Positions 1 to 12,668 of a DNA stretch of 64,000 nt are shown in pieces. Origin of the DNA: Lutjanus erythropterus (lineage: Eukaryota; Chordata; Actinopteri; Lutjaniformes; Lutjanidae); the NCBI GenBank assembly GCA_020091685.1, contig CM034591.1, positions 29,317,055-29,381,054 of the forward strand, read 5' to 3'. The position numbers and the translations under genes were made by a program. A model generated the notes under the pieces. The model searched no databases and had not been told where the DNA came from. It was given only the letters and a program-made list of their open reading frames with translations. Position 1 is the stretch's first letter; the number at the start of each line of letters is the position of its first letter.

Positions 1-739
1 TGCACAGTAACTGGGTTATAATTTCCTGAAAAAGACATAAAACTATGTATGTATTCAAATGTATTTTTGTATGTATTTCACAAGCCTAGTTAAATTTAGT
101 TCCATTTTATTTCAAACAAAGGCAGATATTTTACAGCAGATATCTCACACCAAAACAATCTAGATGGATATATAGCGGAGAAATATGCTTTTTTGATGAT
201 GATTGGGATAAACTGTCCCTTTAATTCACAGTTTCAAACTAACTTGAACGTCCTTCTGTGATAAACTGATAGAGTAACATTCCCTGATCACTTGTCATCG
301 GCCAGCCTGGGACCTGCCTGCCTGCCTGCCTGCAACCTGCATAACTAGTTTGAACCGAGAGGAATTTAAGAGACTTTCCTGCAAATCTGCCTTTACAACT
401 TACTTTCCGCCTATAAACTCGCCTTACGGGAGCACCAATAAATACCTAGTGTCCAGGTATCTATCATAATTCACACCTAATTAATGAACTCATAAGTTAG
501 CTAGCTAACCACACTCTCATCATCCCTGGTTGTTTAGAGGAGAGACCAGCAGAGAAGCATCACCCCCTTCAAAGATCTTTTCTTTTATATTCCCGAATCA
601 CAAATCTAAACAAACATTAACAGGCGAAATTAAACATAGTTCTAAATCTTATGTGAAACCTACAAGCCATCTACAGAAACATTGCCATAACAATATCAAA
701 CTTACACTCATGCTTAGATAAGCAGTTTCGCTTGCGTAG
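1..739. other. Gene-poor upstream flank
   Basis: No coding exon is supported here. The stretch is AT-rich with a short CCTG repeat (about 313-332). Open frames in it are short and lack splice context or family resemblance. It may be an intron or flank of a gene lying mainly outside the window. Confidence 0.5.
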
Positions 740-970
740 CTCTCTCGCCACGGCCAAAAAAAAACCATCAACTTCAGAGCTTCTGAGGAGCCGAAGTCAC
801 CATCCACCAGCTCTGAACGGTTTCCCAGACGAACCGTGAAGGTTTATTATCCAAACGGAGCGTTATTTGTTGGAGAAAAGCTAAAGTTTAGCCGCGGTGT
901 TACTCAAGAGAACCTGTTGCTGACAGCTCAGTATGTCACACCAACAACATGGCTGACAACGAGTGAGTGA
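740..970 (+). other. Open stretch of unknown status (possible exon)
   Basis: A 76-codon open frame with no ATG starts after an in-frame TAG (737-739) and ends at TGA 968-970. Its translation contains RTVKVYYPNGALFVGEKLKF, a protein-like composition that I do not recognise. A good splice donor (CA then GTATGT) sits at 931, so an exon could end at 930. Alternatively an AATAAA near 1047 would suit a terminal exon. It could equally be an open frame by chance in GC-richer promoter-proximal DNA. No start codon and no matching neighbour exon were found. Confidence 0.2.
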
Positions 971-2220
971 GCGGTGACTGTGTGGCTGCTGCTGCTGCTG
1001 CTGTTAACGTCTGACCGACCGTCCACTGAGTGGGAGGAGAGACACAGAATAAAAGTTGAACAGATGGAGAAGGGGAACAATTGATGGGCGATCTGATGGA
1101 AGGAAGATAAGAAGAAGGCAACACAAGAACTACAGTCTTTTTTTTTTTTTTTTGCATTTAAAGTCCTATGATTTACCAAACGTGTGCTCTAACGTTGTCG
1201 TGTGTTAAAATTAAGGACAGATACTCATCAACTCACCTAATTTTGGCAGATATTTCGCCACACATAATCTCCTGTGCTAAAAGCCATTAATAATTAATTT
1301 CTCCTAAGTATTTTGCCAACTTAGTGTGACAGGTGGCCCCGATATATGGAATCATGGGAGTGCCATAAAAAAATGAGCCAATAAAAACATGACTAAAGAA
1401 TAAATAAGTACATAAAAATGAGTAAATATACACAGAATAGGAATATAAAGCCTAATGACAAAATATAAAAGAGCAATCATAAGCATTTTCATTTATTTTA
1501 ACATTTAAGGCCTTTTCACAACAGAAACTTTTTTATTTGAATACATTTGAAGTGAATAGTCAGTCTTGTTGAAATTTCGCTTCTGAAATGTATTCATTAT
1601 TTGTTTTGATTTATATATTTATATAATATATTGTTTATTTATTTAGTTAGTTAGTTATTTTTCTTTTTTCAATTTTTGCTTTTCCCAATTGCTTTTGCTA
1701 TTCCTTGAAAGGCCAGTTTGGTCGGTCTGGGTTTGGTGGGTCTTCCTGTGCAGGTTGAGCAGTGAATTCCTGCATCTGCCAGGATTCATTCAAGCAAAGG
1801 CAATAGTGAAAACAACACAGAAAAATACAGAAAAATTAATGGCATCATTTAAAACAAAATTTAAAAAAATTAAAACATTCAAAAATTAAATAATACTCTA
1901 TGTGCAATAAGTAAGTCAATAAGTTTAAAAATCAAGAGTAAATTAACAAATAAATGAGAAATAAATGAAAATGTTTGTAACATTCTTTTATATTTTGTTT
2001 TTATTTTGTTATTTGTCTTTGGTATTCACACATATTTTATGTTTACATATTTATACTTTTCTATCTACATATTTATTTTCTTATTTATCTGAGTTGTAAA
2101 TATTAGTGCCTACATTACCATATTCTGTCATATGTTAATGTTTTACATGATAATACTATTTAAAAATCTGAAGAATGGTTAAAAAGTTGCCATATTCTAA
2201 CTTTTGGCCAGTCCCCTTGT
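971..2220. other. AT-rich intergenic DNA
   Basis: It contains a poly-T run (about 1137-1153) and long AT-rich tracts. No exon, RNA gene or clear transposon was recognised. It lies directly upstream of gcfc2. Confidence 0.5.
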
Positions 2221-2230
2221 TCTCAATACA

Positions 2231-2310
2231 TATCCCATGGTGCACTGCGGCTGATTCACGTTGCATTTTGCGACTTTGACAAGCAATTTCTGACGTGACG
2301 TATCACGGTT
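2231..2310 (+). promoter_or_regulatory. gcfc2 proximal promoter with ZNF143-like and CRE-like sites
   Basis: CCCATGGTGCACTGCG at 2234-2249 resembles the ZNF143/THAP11 (SBS) consensus, with about 13 of 16 positions fitting. About 45 bp downstream, TGACGTGACGTATCAC (2291-2306) holds overlapping CRE/ATF half-sites. Both lie 50-125 bp before the gcfc2 ATG and there is no TATA box, which fits a housekeeping promoter. Factor binding is inferred from motif likeness only. Confidence 0.4.
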
Positions 2311-2358
2311 TGTTTCTAGTTTACAGACCAGCTACTACCTCCATGCAAGTTGTTCAAA

Positions 2359-5300
2359 ATGTTCAATAAAAAGCCCAGGAGGAACTTTCGGCAAAGAAAA
2401 GAGAACTCTAGTGACGATGAGGACGAGCAGAAGAACAACGGAGCTGGAGAGGAAAATGAAAAAGCTCCAGTTGTGGTAAATAAACCGATCAGTCTGGCTC
2501 AGGGCCGCGGCATCTCTTGCAGCTCCAAGCGGGAAGCGACGCCTCCCAAGCAGGACAGCGTTGACGGGGACGACGGGGAGACGTCGGGAGTGACAGAGGA
2601 AACAGAAGAGAGGAAAAAAGACAAAGATGGGATTAAGAAGAAAACCAGCTCCGTTCTCAGTTTCACTGACGATAAAGAAGGTAACTAGGTTCAGTGTGAC
2701 ATTAACTATGGCATTTTGAAGTCAGTATTTTCAAAGATGGACTCAGTCAGACGTATAGCTAACGGTGTTTACGTCAGTGAACGTTACAGCAATGCAAGAG
2801 GCAAATTATTGGCCCTGTCATTGGAAGGGGGGCAGAAAACCTGCGGCTAGAGACTATTATTTCAGCATGGGAGTACTGGTTGGTTGATTTCCAGGTTTCT
2901 GGTCATGTAACGAAGTTGCCATACGTGGACTATTGTGTGCACTGTACTTCACAGAAACTTGAAGGTGACGGGGTATGAACACTGCAGATAGAGTGATAGT
3001 TGGAGGTTATGGGGTACATTTTTGCTCATGTATCTCTGGTTTTCTTTTTGCTGTCTTAGCTGAAGGACCAACATTTAAAGTTAAGAAGTCCTCTGATAAA
3101 GCTGTGCTGTTCCAAGTTAGGAGGAAGGAGGCTTCACCTGCCAAGACCACTCACAATGCAGGTGAGTACATGACTGGTCAATTTTAGAAACACTCATGAC
3201 CGTTTCTACACCCTAGCAGGTCACTGAATAGGTGTTGCATTCTCCAGACAAATACTATGGTCACATGCAGTATACATGCACTAAATACAGCTTACGAAGT
3301 ACACTGAACACTTTTTGCAGTCTAATAAAACAATCCTGCAACGGATCTTAGCTTGAAGGACATAAGGTTCGGCTGTTTGTGTTGAAACAAACTTACATTT
3401 CTTAGTCATTGAAGTAATATTTAAGATTTGTTTTAATTTTATTTCAGTAATTAATGTAATTAATAATGTAATAAGGTTTTCCAACGTCATCATACTTTGA
3501 AAGTTTTGATATTGTCACATCTCCCTCTCCTCTTTTCCAGCCCCAACGGGTGGCGGTGTCCCACCATCTGCTTCTCTCAGGCAAGATAATGACAGTCAGG
3601 CTTCACCATGTGCTCTGCACTGTGATGATGATGATGATGATGATGATGATAATGATGATGATAGTGGTGATGATAATGACAGTGAGAGTGATGAAGGTGG
3701 TATCAGATCTCCCCCTGTCAGCTCAGACTCCAGCTGCTCTGCTACTAAACCAGGTATGTGTTTATGTGGATGTATGCTGTATATGTATGTCAAAGGGAAA
3801 ATACTCTCAGCGAGAGAGTGAATATGTGCTTTTTAAATCCACACATGGTTCTTTGTGTGTGTTTGCTAAAGGTTTTAGAAAACAGACAAAATCAACATTC
3901 TGTGTGGAGGAGGCTACAGGTTCCAAGTTAACAATTACTATATTCATTTTACGAGTTTATTTCAAGTGTGGTTACTCTAAGAACAATTTAAAACATGTGT
4001 TTATAACTGTGATAAATGAGGAGTTATTAGACCTTATTCTGGGAATATAATTTCAATGTGTCTGTGATTACACTTGCTGCAAACATGCAAACCTGCTGTT
4101 CAAAGTTTGAAACAGTAACAGTGTGTGTGCGTGTGTGCTTGTGAGCAAGAGAGAGAGAGTGTGAGTGAGTGTGTGTGAGTGAGTGAACAGTTGTGTCTGT
4201 GTTTGTCTGCCACGCGTATTCCCTGTATACACCAGCATTTATGTGTCTTTCAATTTGTCTTACAGTAGGCATCCCCAATGCTGCAGAGATCGAGGCAGCC
4301 AGGAGGAAGCGTCGTGCTACTCGAACACAGAAAGAGTTCATTCCCCTGGGTAGAGATGGCCATAGCTCTGCTGGTAGCACCCCTGATCGCTACAGCAGGG
4401 AGGATGACGAAGACAGAAATGATGATGATGATGATGAGCCAGATGATCATGAGAGAAGAATTGAGTTCGCTCCACGACTGAAAAGCATCAGGGAGAGAAT
4501 TGCAGAGAAGCTTGGTATGGGAGAAGGGGCAGATGGGTTGAAAAGGTTTTGAACCAAACTGTGGGAATGTGAGGTGTACTATTTTGCATGTTTGTGTGTA
4601 TTGTAGGTGAAAGTGATGGTAGTCTCTCAGGGACTGATGGCGAAGAGCAGGAACTTTGGGAGGAGACACAAATTTTGAAGGGAGTCAAGAGACGCACAGG
4701 AGACCAGGTAGGAAGAGATTGAGGCAGCCGTCTTTTTCTTTTTCCCATATTTTCGTAAATTCTTTTTTTCCTATAACCTTCCCTCTCCCTTTCTAATATG
4801 ATTTTTCTTTGTCTCACTCTTTTGTATGGATCTCCTGTTCCATTTAGTGCAAAACCAGCCACTCTGGAATGCCAAATTAGTCGCCTCTTCAAAACACTCA
4901 CACCTTACATGAGTGTAACTACTCCCCCCTGTACTGCAGCTTTGGCATCCTTTATCCTCCTGTTTTCTTCCCCTCAGAGCCCATCTGGCAGTGAATCCAG
5001 CAGCTACAGCAGCAGCAGTATCAGCAGGCAAAGACAAAAGAAGAGATCAACAGGGGCCAGAATCCCAAAGGCTCCACCTCCAGTCACTGTCTCAATGGTC
5101 AAGAAGAGGATCACCGGAAAGTAAGAGTTTCTTCTAGCTTAAAGCTGCAGTAGGTAGAAAGCCTACTTTCTTGAGTCTCATCTGAGTTAAGTTTCATTTT
5201 CTGTGTCCTCAGCTGCTCCCACTAGAGGAGTAGCACATGCTTCATGAGCGCAAGCAACAGTTTACTGAGGCTATCATGAGCGAGCACAGACCGACAGACA

Positions 5301-8300
5301 TCAGCTGTGTGTAATAAAACAAACACCTGACAGTAAAAAACACCAACAGAGAGAAAGTACATTTAAAAACATAAAGATTTAGTGTGAAGATACAGAAGTA
5401 CTGAGAGCTGAACATAAAGAGACTTTTGAAAATGTCTTTTTCTCTGCTCTCCTGCACACATGAGCTCAGTATAACAACACTCGCTTGTTGGAGGGAGACA
5501 GAAAGGAGGCTCACCACCATTGGGCCGCGGTCAGCATGACATGACTGCAGCCCACTTGGAGGCGAGTTTGGCTCACAGTTCATGTTGGGTGCGACTCCCC
5601 ATGATATAAGCGATCAAGAAAATGCAACTCAGTGGCAACATGGTTTGACTCACACAGCCAAAAATGTCAGTTTGAAAGTACAACGCCATTTTCTTACCCT
5701 ATTAGCAGCACAGTTGGCTCCTCCATGGTGCTGCTGCACACAGGTTTACAAGCAAACATGAAGATAAATCCACTTTTTAATCCCAAAAGTTTAAAACCAA
5801 ACTTTGAGCTCATCTGACCGGTCAGCACATTTGTAATTGTTTCGTGAATTGCTGCTGCAGAGAGTCTGAGAGGCAGGAGTAAAAATAAATCCACGTCAAA
5901 AGTTTCAAAAACAAACGCTGAGGTCTCCTCTGGTTGGTCCGCGGCTCCATGATTTCTTTGTTGTTGGGTTGAAGCGGAATCCTCTTTTTAATCCAAAAAG
6001 TTTGAAACACACTCTGAGCTCCTTTCCTGCCAGTAAAGTAGCCGGCAGCACAGCAACTTAGGTGTTTTTTTCCTCCCGAAGCGCCAGTCTGCCACCAACC
6101 CTTCACTGCAGAGCTCCCCGGCTCTGAGCAGCTGTCTGTCAGCTCTGTGTCTCAGCTAAGCCCGGTCCTCTCAGCACTTGGCAAAGCTCTGTGATACACG
6201 TTAATGAACACAACTGAAGGTGAACTGTGTGAGCTGACAAACTCCTGGGTTAAGCATGTTGCTCAATAGGTTCTTTTCTCTTTATTATAATAATATTTTA
6301 TAGTGACTTTTCCTGCAGTAGTTTCTGTCATTGATTCAGGGTCTCACCAGAGGAACGTGCACGCACAGCTGCACTAGTAGGAGAAGTCCCCCTGGTCCTA
6401 AAAGACCTGTGATTGGGTTAAGTCTACCGTCACAGGCAGATTCTCTAAAATGCTGAAAACAGAGCCATAGAGGAGGTGCACAAGTGTAGTTCTCTCTCAG
6501 AACACCTGATTTACAATATGCTGAAAGGTTTTTATGAAATTATTTTTCAACTATACCAAAACAATGTTGCTTACTGGAGCTTTAATTCATCTAAATGTCA
6601 CACCACATAATCAGTTTAACATAATAATTATAACATTTCTCAATCAAATACTGGTTTAATATGGTATAATATTGTAATAACAACATTTCTTTAAACATTT
6701 TTTCCAGTTTCCTTACATGTTTTGTAATAAACATACAACACCTATGTATTCCTCACTTCACATCTGTTTTATTTTTCTTCTCTTAAGACTAGACTCTCTG
6801 AAGGAGGTGCATAGAGCACGGCAGGCAGAGCTGAGGAGGATGGAGACTGATGTTGAGAGCGCTAAAACCTCCATGGAGAGTCTGGAGGAAAGTTCTTCAG
6901 AGGGCCAGCTGAAGTTTTACAGGTCCATGACCCTCTATGTCCACAACCTGGTGGAGTGTCTCCGGGAGAAGGTTAGAAATGAGTCAGCCTGTTCAGTTAA
7001 TCTCCACTGTTAACTATTACATAAAACAAATAATAATAATTAATTAAGTCAACATAATAGAACCTTAAATTGCTGCTTTTCAAGATATACTGATATATTG
7101 TCTATACACACACACACACACACACATATATACACACACACATGTTTACATGTATGCAGAAATATGCTTATGATAATTTGCTGACTGAGGATAATTTGTT
7201 GACTGTTGGCAGGTTATTGAGATTAATTCTCTGGAACTGGAGCTGCATGCTTTGCTGTCTGACCAGATGGAGGCGCTGTGTGCGCAGAGACAATGGAGAA
7301 CAAAGGAGAAGGCTGATTGCCTTCAGCAGCTCAGTTGTGAGTAACATCTGTGTGTCTGTATGCATGCATATGAATTTGCACCCCTGACTCATAGTACTTA
7401 TGTTTGTGTACAACTAGTTTGCAACAAGAAATACACTTGGAGGGAAATGTAATGCCAATCGAAATATGTTCTCTAATTACATATTGAGGAAATGTTGTTA
7501 ATAAACATATCTGGCAAATCGCAAAAATGTTGATAATGAGCATATCAAACACTGACTGTGTATTTCATTTACTAAGCCTAACCCATTTGCCAAAATAGTT
7601 AATGTTGTGATACACTATCCAGTCGCAAAGACTGCAACATATTCAAAAGGAAGCAGTGACTTAAGATGAGATTTATTTATTAATATGTAACCAAAATGAT
7701 AATCTTTCACCAACCAAAGCACTTTTATAGCCTAAACCTACTCAAAATCATGATATTTAAAACACTTTTGTTTTTGAGTCTGGATGCGAATGCTGGACTG
7801 TGGTGTTAAGTCCTGTACTTTGTATGTCCACTATCCACCCCAACCACCTCCTTGCACATCCTGTCCAGGGAGGAATTATGCTTTCACCACAACAAATGTA
7901 ATGTCTAGGAGATCAAACTGTATCTGTGCAATATGTCTCAAAAGATTGTGGAGGGAATTCTCACATGTTAAGTGTGTGTTTTCCATCTTACTTTTTAGAT
8001 GGCACAGATGAGCAGAGTGGAAACTCAATGGAAGCCAACGGAACAGAAAATCAAAGGTGAGTGTAATAAAAAGTATCTGTCAAGATACAAGATTCTAATT
8101 TTCTGCTTTGTTTTTTTCCATATATCATGTTCAGCATATTCTATACATAAATATTGCTGTATATTGCTTTAATAGTAAATACTAAATGTGTACAAAAAGA
8201 ATTTAATATAATCTGGTGCAAAAATATTACAAAATGGTTTAGAAGTTTCGTCGATGTAGGTATGTCACTCTACTCTAGAACAGATATTTGTATGATATTT

Positions 8301-8976
8301 GTTTGACATGTTGCAGTGAGGCAGATGCTTGTGTTAAAGCTGAGGAAGATTTGGATGTACCTGAAGACACACAGCTTTCTGCTGAAGAGGAGGAGCAGCT
8401 GCAGAAGAAGACAGGTCTGGTGGAATTAAATCTGTTCAACTAAAAGCTTCAGCCTAGAGACCAGGATTTTATTTTAAAAGTCCAGCTTTAACCCTACAAA
8501 GTCTCTGCTCCCTCTGCAGCTGCTATCCTGTTGAGATCCCAGGCAGTGTTTGCTGATGTCCAGGATGAGTTCTTTGATGTTAAGAAGATCCTGTCCCGCT
8601 TTGAAGAATGGAGAGGATCTTACTCTGATTCTTACCACAGTGCCTACATCTCTTTATGTCTGCCCAAGTTGCTGAACCCCATCATAAGACACCAGCTACT
8701 GGCGTGGAACCCACTTAAGGTACATGTGGACACAAACACAGAGACTAGCTTATTTATACATAAACACAAATGCCATCGCACAACATGTGACACTGTGGGA
8801 CCAATGTCATTTGTGTTTTTTTTTTCAGGATGATAGTGGGGACTTTGAAAAGCTCCCATGGTTCACAGCACTGGAGACCTTTTGTCACGGCCATGGCCAC
8901 GAGGAACTAGAGCACACAGACAGACAGACACTGTCTAATGTCATAGAAAAGAGTGTCCTTCCAAAAATAACAGGTA

Positions 8977-9044
<68 letters not shown>

Positions 9045-11348
9045 ACTGACTTTTCCTGTTCTCATTCATTCATTTCTAACTATTCACCACTCATAAAATG
9101 GGCCAAATTTTCAATAAGTATGATATGTTAAAATGCTACAGGAAGCTATTTTATTTTACTGTGTGTTATTTTTTCCCCAAGACTAATTTCATACATGCAG
9201 CTTAGCTGTTTTGAAATTTACACTTCATAAGGGTTTTTTAATCAAAATTTTAATTGAAACAAGCAAACATAAACAGCAAAAAAAAAAAAGAAAAAAGACA
9301 GACAGGTTGGATATACTCCGTGCTTATGTACATTAAACACATTTATATATTCATACATTTACCCATACTCATTGTACTCTAGTGAGGCTTAACAATAAGG
9401 CTGTACTTGATTTCCTGGAGAAAAAAATAGTTATTTTTACTAGTTGCTGTATCCATACCACATTATTCTTCACGTGATCAGTTTCCAGACCACAGATATG
9501 ACAAACTACAGGAACATCACATTTTCCCTTTCGTTTTTGCTCTGTCTCTGTTTAGCTTACGTGGAGCTGTTGTGGGATCCCCTGTCCCACCATCAGTCTG
9601 TTAGTCTGTCTGAAGTTTGTCACAGACTAAGGGAGGACTATTCCATCTTTGAAGGAGAGCAGAGTAAACCAGTCAAGGTAAAGCCTGCTTTGCCAATGTT
9701 TAATTCCAGCAATAACGCCCCAGAAAACATGGTGCAAAAAACAACATTAACATGCAATAAATAAACAATATGCAGTATATGACCATGTGTATTTTAGTAA
9801 TGTTTTATATCCCTTACAGGCATTCACAGAGGCTGTGATTGGCCGACTAAGGAGCTTTGTTGATGAAGATGTCTTCATCCCTCTGTACCCCAAAAAGTCA
9901 GTTTCTTTCTTGCCTCTTTCAGTTAAAACTTTAAGTGATTTTTTGAATGTCTAACAGGCAGGTCTGACTTCACCTCAGAGTCGTCTTTGTAAAGGACAGT
10001 GTAGCACAGAATGATTTCTCTAACCATTAGTCTGTACTCCAGTATAGACTCAGATATGTCTCTGCTCAATCATTAGATAAAATTGCTGCTCATTGATGTC
10101 TAACTTGTATTATTTAAAGATCAGATTAATGAAAAGAGTTTGTTTTTCTATACAGGTTCTTAGAGGACAGGTCGTCTCCTCAGTGTCGCTTCAGGGATCA
10201 ACAGTTCTGGACGGCCATAAAAGTACTACTTTCTGTGCTACTCTCACTTGTTTGCCTTATATTGTCCTAGTCTTTCCTAGTGGGAAGTTACACTTTTTCC
10301 AGGCTTTGTAAATTAAAATTGTTTTGTGTTTATATTAGCTACTAGGTAACATGGGGAAATGGGATTTGCTGCTTCCTGAGTCTGCGTTAAAGGAACTGAT
10401 GTTGGACAAACTGCTGAACCGATACCTGATGATCACCCTGTGCAGTCAGACACTGCACAACAATGCTGTACATGCATGCAGAAAGGTCCTGATAATCACA
10501 TTTATCATTTTTAATGTGGCATGTGGGCATATTTGGGTCAGTGGATCTGATCCTGATTAAGTCCTGGTTGTTTGTCTTGACTGAACTCACATGACTCTCT
10601 TTCTCTCTCCAGATAGCAGATAGTTTGCCCCTCTCTTGGTTCAAAGGAGAGACTGTCTGTTTGCCTCAGCTCCAGAATTTCAGAAACCACCTTGTTCAGA
10701 AAGTCCATACCATCTGTAAACAGCAGCCTCCTGAAGACACAAACACGAGGTAAGAAAAACACACGTTTCCATAAGAAAGAACAAGATTTTGGAATTGCTG
10801 TGAGGTCAAGTTAGTAACAGTGAAATGGAAAAAAAGACTCCAGTATATTAATTTATGTTATCATTTTGTTCACCTTTTAATATCCAAGAATTCCATTTCT
10901 TTTTATAGGCTTTAAAATGAAAGTTCTTACTGCTTTTGTTTAACTTTAATTTATTAAAAAGGCTGCACATTCATGGTTACTTGATGATTCACCAGCAGTT
11001 GACTATAAACATTTCCTCCCTATTCTCCCACCATATCACATCTGCAGCTTAACAAATTTCAAGTGACACAATGGCAAAATGTGACTTTAGTTTATTTGGT
11101 GGTTATCTTCATAAATCCATGTAGATATCTTGCCTTTTCTTCGTACATTTATAACAACAACATAACTATAATAATAATTCTCTAATCCAGATTTATGTGT
11201 CCCCCTCAACTCTAGGTTTGCCGTGGTCGAAGTGCTGCAGATTTTGAGTAGAATCAGGTGTCATGACTCCATCATGGCTTTAGCAGAGAAATACCACTAT
11301 GAAGATGTCATCTACTCTCACCAGCTGCTGAACCAAGAGACAATATGA
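2359..11348 (+). CDS. gcfc2: GC-rich sequence DNA-binding factor 2 (GCFC2-like spliceosomal factor)
   Basis: Eighteen exons give 873 aa: 2359-2680, 3060-3161, 3541-3753, 4266-4514, 4607-4707, 4978-5120, 6788-6971, 7213-7336, 7999-8056, 8317-8414, 8520-8719, 8829-8973, 9556-9677, 9820-9896, 10156-10222, 10339-10485, 10613-10749, 11216-11348. All borders are GT..AG and the phases agree. Family signs are an acidic, Lys-rich N-terminus (PRRNFRQRK), GIPNAAEIEAARRKRR, EPDDHERRIEF, KFYRSMTLYVHNLVECL, and the GCFC-domain core CLPKLLNPIIRHQLLAWNPL and VFIPLYPKKF. The first three and the WNPLK ending fit GCFC2 better than its paralogue PAXBP1. GCFC proteins act in the nucleus; GCFC2 is reported in spliceosome (intron lariat) complexes. 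Human GCFC2 is about 780 aa, so this copy is longer at the N-terminus. Exon 4 could instead start at 4269, losing one residue. The start is the first ATG of the frame that is in-phase with exon 2. Confidence 0.88.
3622..3666 (+). repeat. Coding GAT microsatellite in gcfc2 exon 3
   Basis: A run of GAT codons with one AAT interruption encodes a poly-aspartate tract of nine Asp, one Asn and three Asp. It lies in the disordered acidic N-terminal part of GCFC2. Because the unit is three bases, length changes would keep frame. Confidence 0.85.
5141..6583. mobile_element. TTAA-target non-autonomous DNA transposon in gcfc2 intron
   Basis: The left end AGCTGCAGTAGGTA and the reverse complement of the right end AGCTCCAGTAAGCA are inverted matches. 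Each is bordered by TTAA (5139-5142 and 6582-6585), the target duplication used by piggyBac/Kolobok-like elements. There is no long transposase frame inside. It occupies most of the intron between gcfc2 exons 6 and 7. Superfamily is inferred from TTAA alone. Confidence 0.6.
7107..7142. repeat. CA/TA microsatellite in gcfc2 intron
   Basis: Imperfect (CA)n with a TATATA interruption, 70 bp before the exon starting at 7213. Confidence 0.85.
8988..9042. repeat. CA microsatellite in gcfc2 intron
   Basis: A long perfect (CA)n run beginning about 15 bp after the donor of the exon ending at 8973. Confidence 0.95.
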
Positions 11349-11740
11349 ACAACAAATGTGGAATGGAAGGTGGATGAAAAAGCAAACACAGTACTTTTGA
11401 AAAAAAGTGTCAAAGACATTGTACAGCAGGGCAGGAACTGAGTGGGCTGTGCCTTGTGTAAAAGGCAGCTGACCTGGATAAAATATGGGAAGGAACACGC
11501 CATGAGAACAGTGTCATCATCTTATGGTGGAAAGCCACTGCTAATCAGACCGATGACTACATATGTAACAGTGGATGTGAGGATACGTATAAAGTATATG
11601 GCAACAAATTATACAAATCACTTGTTTAACCAAGGAAACTGCCAAGAACAATAGTGTGTGAAAAGAATTCACCTTCCTGCTGTTTTCAGTCATGAACATT
11701 TTGCTGTCTGTTTTGTACAGGAGATAACTGTATTTTTATT

Positions 11741-11746
11741 AATAAA
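11741..11746 (+). terminator. Likely gcfc2 polyadenylation signal
   Basis: AATAAA lies about 390 bp after the gcfc2 stop codon and is followed by a T-rich stretch. It is the first canonical hexamer downstream of the stop that I noticed. Confidence 0.55.
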
Positions 11747-12122
11747 TATTTGAATTTTGTTAATATATCTTGAGTTTTATTTAGATTCTGTTTGTCATGT
11801 TGAGGCTTATTTGCATCCAAGTGACTTACTAATAACTAATATACTACTAATATCTATTATCTCACTTTGAAGTTAGACATAAAAATATGGTTATAGCACA
11901 GCCACTTAAAGAAATGCTTTAGGTTTTTTGACATTTAAAACAACCGAGGTTTGCCAAAGTGCTGTACAATCTAGAAAGCACTAAAGTATTAGAGTACAAC
12001 TATAGAAATAGAAAAGTACAATATTAGAGCACACAGTACACAAAAAATATTAAAATGTTACAATAGAAAACAAAATAAAGTGCACAATAAGCACAAAATT
12101 CAATATAACAGTCCATAAATTG

Positions 12123-12668
12123 TCAATGTTCGGCTAAGTACTGGGAGGGCAGACCATTCAGTATCTTAAAAACAAACATCAAAATCTTAAAATCAATCCT
12201 GAAGCGAACAGGAAACCAATGCAGAGAGGCCAGAACCGGAGTGATGTGGTCTCGTTTTTTCTCGTTTTTGGTCAAAAGGCGAGCGGCAGCATTTTGCACT
12301 AGCTGCAGACGGTGCGGATGTCCAAACACAATAACCTCAGTCTTATTATCATTTAGATTCGGGAAATTTAGGACCATCCAAGTTTTTATGTCATTACAAC
12401 AAGCTAGCAGAGGCTGCAGAGAGTCCTTGCATTTTAATTTTAAAAGAAGCTACACTTGAACATCATCTGCAAAGCAATGAAAAGAAACATTATGTTTATG
12501 GAGAATGGAACCTAGGGGCAGCATATATAAAGAAAACAATAAAGGGCCCAAAATGGAGCCTAGGGGGACCCCACAGGTGAGAGGGGCCACATTTGAGGAG
12601 AATTCACCCAGCTGGACAGAGAAACTCCTGTCGAAAGTGGGGTTGTTTGAGGCACTTAACTTATACAT
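12123..12668 (-). mobile_element. Truncated LINE (L2-like) reverse transcriptase remnant
   Basis: On the minus strand, 12668-12450 encodes the reverse-transcriptase core GVPLGSILGPLLFSLYMLPL followed by FHCFADDVQV (the FADD catalytic box). Then 12377-12123 encodes the C-terminal stretch LQLVQNAAARLLT..ITPVLASLHWFPVRFRIDFKIL that is typical of fish L2/Rex-type LINEs. The two pieces are in different frames with sequence missing or shifted between them, and the 5' part of the element is absent, so it is a dead fragment. It lies between gcfc2 and the GPCR gene. Confidence 0.8.

Noticed and set aside
928-1179. Minus-strand frames over CTG and poly-T repeats
   Set aside because: Low-complexity composition (poly-Ser, poly-Lys) from simple repeats; no splice or family support.
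8988-9042. CRISPR-like array
   Set aside because: It is a dinucleotide microsatellite in a eukaryotic intron; no spacers.
2359-11348. Calling the first gene paxbp1 (GCFC1)
   Set aside because: EPDDHERRIEF, KFYRSMTLYVHNLVECL and WNPLK match GCFC2 better, and the GCFC domain differs from PAXBP1 at many positions.
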